DNA from: Blastomonas sp.
GTDB lineage: Bacteria; Pseudomonadota; Alphaproteobacteria; Sphingomonadales; Sphingomonadaceae
Assembly: GCF_030373265.1 (NCBI RefSeq)
Contig: NZ_JAUCZC010000003.1
Coordinates: 124,001 to 188,000, forward strand
Reading direction: 5' to 3'
Length of the DNA: 64,000 bases
This document shows positions 61,340 through 64,000 of this stretch, piece after piece. A program made the position numbers and the translations under genes. The notes below the pieces were generated by a model. The model was not told where the DNA came from. It was given only the letters and a program-made list of their open reading frames with translations, and ran no database searches. Position 1 is the first letter of the stretch, and every line of letters starts with the position of its first letter.

Positions 61340-63456
61340 TATACCTTTGCAGCCAAAAGCGGGCCGTCCAGCGCCGCCTCGTCATTCTCGATCCGCGTGG
61401 CGAGCGGCAGATAGACCGCAAAGCGGCTGCCCTCGCCTTCTCGGCTTTCCACTTCGATCCGCCCGTTCATCGCTTCGACCAGCAACCGCGCCTCATAGGC
61501 ACCGATGCCGAAACCGTCGGCCTTGCTCGAGATGAACGGCTTGAACAGCTTGGCGCGGACAAATTCGGTCGACATTCCCGATCCATGATCAACGATCTCG
61601 ATCACCCCGTTCAGGCCGTCACGCGACAGGCTGACATAGACCGGATGATCAGCACCGCTGGCGTCGATGGCGTTCTGGATGAGATGCCCCAGGACCTGTT
61701 CGAGCTGCACGGGATCCGCCATCAGCGTCATGCGCGGCGCGCTGCTGGCAACCACCGGGTGGCGCTCGGCCTTGTCGGCGATCACCGCGCGGACCACCCG
61801 CTCGGCATCGATCGCACGGATGCCGTCACCGGTGGACCGGGCATAGCCGGTCAGCCGCTGGATCAGCGTGTTCATCTTGCCCACCGAATTCTGCAGCGTT
61901 GCGATCATGTCGGCACGAAACTCGGGGTTGTCGGCGTGCCTTTCGGCGTTGCGCGCAACCAGGCTCAACTGGCTGACCAGATTCTTGATGTCGTGCATCA
62001 CAAAGGCCATCCGGCGGTTGAATTCGTCGAACTGATCCGCCTCGCGCAACGCTTCCTGGCTGCGCGCCTCGGCCAGATAGCTCGCGAGCTGCCGCCCGAC
62101 GAGGCGCAGGAGGTCGAGGTCCTCCCAGTCGAGTTGGCGCTCGATCACCGGGCGCGACAGCACCACCAGCCCTGCCAACCGGTCGAAATGCACCAAGGGG
62201 ACGATCGCCCACGCGTTGCTTTCCGCAAGAATCCAGTCAGGGATCGCGCGCTGGTCGGTCAACGCATCCTTGCCCGAGCGCAGCGCCTCGAGCTCGACAA
62301 TCCGGGCTGTTGCCTGGAAATAGCCGATGGTGCTGGCGGTGCAGGCCTGCGCCGGGACATCGGCCGTAGGCCAGTTGAACCGTGCCTGGAGTTGCAGCCT
62401 GCCGCCATCGGTCGGTGCCAGCAACAGTCCTGACGGGCTGTCGCTGATGTCGGCGGCGGCCTTGATGACGCGCTCGTGAAACGGCGCCGTGCCGTCGCCA
62501 GGCCTGCCGATCGTCTCGGTGAACCGGATCCATTCGGCGCGATAGTCATAGCGGTGCTGGAAAAAATGCTTGGTCGCCTTGACCCGGAACCAGGCGCGAA
62601 AGCGGTCGGACGGCAGCAGGATCATCGCGGCGAGCGACATGCCGAGGACCAGCAGCACCTGCGCACTTGAAGCGACCGCGCCGCCGAAGGAACGCAGCAT
62701 CTGCGCCACTGCGATCATCGTCACCAGATAGCCGAGAATTGCGAACAGCGAGAGCGAGCGATAAGCGACCTTGCGCGACAAGGTGAGCTTCCACCCGCCC
62801 GGACGGTTGGCCGCGAGCGCGAAGAAGGGTACCGCAAAGACCATCAGCACGCCGCGCAGCGCCACCAGATCGGCGGGCAGCGCATCGCCCAGATAGCCGA
62901 CGGTGTAGAGGTTGAGGTCATACAGCCACATCGCGGCGAGCGCGGTCAGCGGCAACCGCAGGCTGGCGCGGGTCTCGGTGTCGGCAACGCTGTAAAGGTT
63001 GTTCGCCAGCACCAAGACACCCACGGTGAAGATCATCCGCAGCAGCATGGCAACGGAAAACGCCAGCTCTCCGGGCCGGGGCATGCCCTGATTGGCGGCA
63101 TGCCAGAACGCGACCATCGGTTGCCCGATGAGCACCACTGCGAGCACCAGATAGACGGCGGTGACGGTGCGCGGTTGCGCGCGCGCCGACCGGACCATCT
63201 GGAACAGGAATGCCAGCCAGGCGAGATTGCGCATCGATTCCGCAAGCCCGGCCGTGCCATGCCCGCCGCCCAAGGTGGCAGCGGCAAAAGCCCACAGGCT
63301 GGTTGCCAGCAACGCCAGCAGCAACGCAGCGTCGCCCAGCGAAGGACGACTGTGCATCTGGCCTGCCCAGCGCCGCACCAGCCACGCTGCGACCAGCATG
63401 GTCAGCGCGGCCGCTGCTGCATGTCCCCAAAGGCCTATGGCGTGCCAGTTGGCCAT
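61339..63456 (-). CDS. prsK: Membrane sensor histidine kinase PrsK
   Basis: A 705-residue kinase of the PEP-CTERM PrsK family. The first 290 residues form about nine membrane helices. A GAF-like domain spans about 320-470. The phospho-accepting His488 lies in FVMHDIKNLVSQLS, and the ATPase core includes LIQNAIDASG, DHGSGM and FGIGAYEARLLVEAMNG. It should phosphorylate PrsR. Its ATG is four bases from the stop of the sugar transferase gene upstream. Confidence 0.93.
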   Translation of the reverse strand: MANWHAIGLWGHAAAAALTMLVAAWLVRRWAGQMHSRPSLGDAALLLALLATSLWAFAAATLGGGHGTAGLAESMRNLAWLAFLFQMVRSARAQPRTVTAVYLVLAVVLIGQPMVAFWHAANQGMPRPGELAFSVAMLLRMIFTVGVLVLANNLYSVADTETRASLRLPLTALAAMWLYDLNLYTVGYLGDALPADLVALRGVLMVFAVPFFALAANRPGGWKLTLSRKVAYRSLSLFAILGYLVTMIAVAQMLRSFGGAVASSAQVLLVLGMSLAAMILLPSDRFRAWFRVKATKHFFQHRYDYRAEWIRFTETIGRPGDGTAPFHERVIKAAADISDSPSGLLLAPTDGGRLQLQARFNWPTADVPAQACTASTIGYFQATARIVELEALRSGKDALTDQRAIPDWILAESNAWAIVPLVHFDRLAGLVVLSRPVIERQLDWEDLDLLRLVGRQLASYLAEARSQEALREADQFDEFNRRMAFVMHDIKNLVSQLSLVARNAERHADNPEFRADMIATLQNSVGKMNTLIQRLTGYARSTGDGIRAIDAERVVRAVIADKAERHPVVASSAPRMTLMADPVQLEQVLGHLIQNAIDASGADHPVYVSLSRDGLNGVIEIVDHGSGMSTEFVRAKLFKPFISSKADGFGIGAYEARLLVEAMNGRIEVESREGEGSRFAVYLPLATRIENDEAALDGPLLAAKV

Positions 63457-63460
63457 CGGG

Positions 63461-64000
63461 TCAGCGCGCGCCGTCGGGCCACAGCACCACCCGCAGCGTC
63501 TGCAGAATGATCAGCAGATCGAGGAACGGCGTGTAGTTCTTTGCATAATAAAGGTCGTACTCGAGCTTGTGCCGCGAATCTTCCACCGAGGCACCATAAG
63601 GATAGTTGATCTGGGCCCAGCCGGTGATGCCGGGCTTCACCATGTGCCGCTCGTTGTAATAGCGCATCTGGGTTTCGAGGCTGGCAACGAACTCCGGCCG
63701 TTCGGGCCGCGGGCCGACGAAGCTCATATCGCCCTTGAGCACGCTCCACGCCTGGGGCAGTTCGTCGATTCGAACCTTGCGGATGAACCGGCCCAGACGG
63801 GTGATGCGCGGATCGTCCTTTTGCGCCCATTGCGCGCCATCGACTTCGGCATCGGTCCGCATCGAGCGCAGCTTGATGATCTCGAACGGCTGACCATACA
63901 GCCCGACGCGTTCCTGCTTGAAGAATGCCGGCCCCTTGCTGTCCAGCTTCACCAACAGTGCGAAGATCAGGATGATCGGCGCGGTCAGCGCCAGCAGGAT
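63461..64000 (-). CDS. Undecaprenyl-phosphate sugar transferase, C-terminal part (5' end outside window)
   Basis: The last 179 codons of a polyprenyl-phosphate hexose-1-phosphate transferase. The frame is open to base 64000: ILLALTAPIILIFALLVKLDSKGPAFFKQERVGL, then FEIIKLRSMRTDAE, ITRLGRFIRKVRIDELPQAWSVLKGDMSFVGPRPERPEFV and PGITGWAQINYPYG. These are the WbaP/PglC-type catalytic-domain motifs. Its place beside prsK fits the exosortase-linked glycosyltransferase that starts exopolysaccharide repeat units. Confidence 0.92.
   Translation of the reverse strand: MLLALTAPIILIFALLVKLDSKGPAFFKQERVGLYGQPFEIIKLRSMRTDAEVDGAQWAQKDDPRITRLGRFIRKVRIDELPQAWSVLKGDMSFVGPRPERPEFVASLETQMRYYNERHMVKPGITGWAQINYPYGASVEDSRHKLEYDLYYAKNYTPFLDLLIILQTLRVVLWPDGAR

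Overview
The window reads as GC-rich chromosome from an alphaproteobacterium, most likely a Sphingomonadaceae member. Support for this: an Fnr-type regulator followed by ccoNOQP/ccoGHIS and hemN; a cobA-DUF2849-cysI-DUF934-cysH sulfite operon; a large TonB-dependent receptor in a catabolic locus; a YadA-like adhesin; and a PrsK/PrsR exosortase-associated regulatory pair. I cannot name the genus. Genes are packed tightly, often with ATGA or TAATG overlaps. No gene-free stretch exceeds about 300 bases. I saw no tRNA, rRNA, CRISPR array, insertion sequence or phage gene.

Layout. 1-3619 (minus): most of a trimeric autotransporter adhesin, cut by the left edge and absent from the ORF track. 3.9-9.4 kb: an AstD-type dehydrogenase, then the siroheme and sulfite reduction operon. 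9.4-18.8 kb: single genes (BLUF photosensor, secreted protein, secreted amidohydrolase, KASIII-like enzyme opposite an SDR, cupin, GFA, DUF2505, LysE exporter, nitronate monooxygenase family). 18.9-29.1 kb: housekeeping genes (lysC, ubiG, dnaB, UPF0262, cdd, dcd), a ParDE pair, a degenerate GH25 protein, a phosphoesterase and an M28 peptidase.

29.2-42.3 kb is a low-oxygen respiration block: an Fe-S Fnr regulator, OmpW, the cbb3 oxidase genes and their assembly genes, a small Cys-containing secreted protein, a MASE1-PAS-GGDEF diguanylate cyclase, and hemN. Perfect or near-perfect FNR boxes lie before ccoN and hemN. The hemN box is placed so that the predicted transcript would start at the ATG.

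42.3-54.3 kb is the accessory region of most interest. A GntR/FCD regulator divides two divergent operons that share a TTGTATACAA palindrome. One operon encodes an HMG-CoA-lyase-like aldolase, HyuA, HyuB and a CaiB/BaiF CoA transferase. The other encodes an Asp/Glu/hydantoin-racemase-like protein lacking both catalytic cysteines, two paralogous SnoaL-like proteins and a TonB receptor. An N-carbamoylsarcosine-amidase-like hydrolase flanks it. Together they look like an undescribed import and degradation pathway, perhaps for a cyclic ureide or imide, or for a ketone that is carboxylated.

54.3-64.0 kb (minus): DUF423, a cysteine-synthase-like PLP enzyme, an M3 oligopeptidase, then a TPR protein, PrsR, PrsK and the end of a sugar transferase, the last four belonging to an exopolysaccharide/exosortase locus that continues beyond the right edge. 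Several intergenic spaces carry REP-like palindromes of two kinds.
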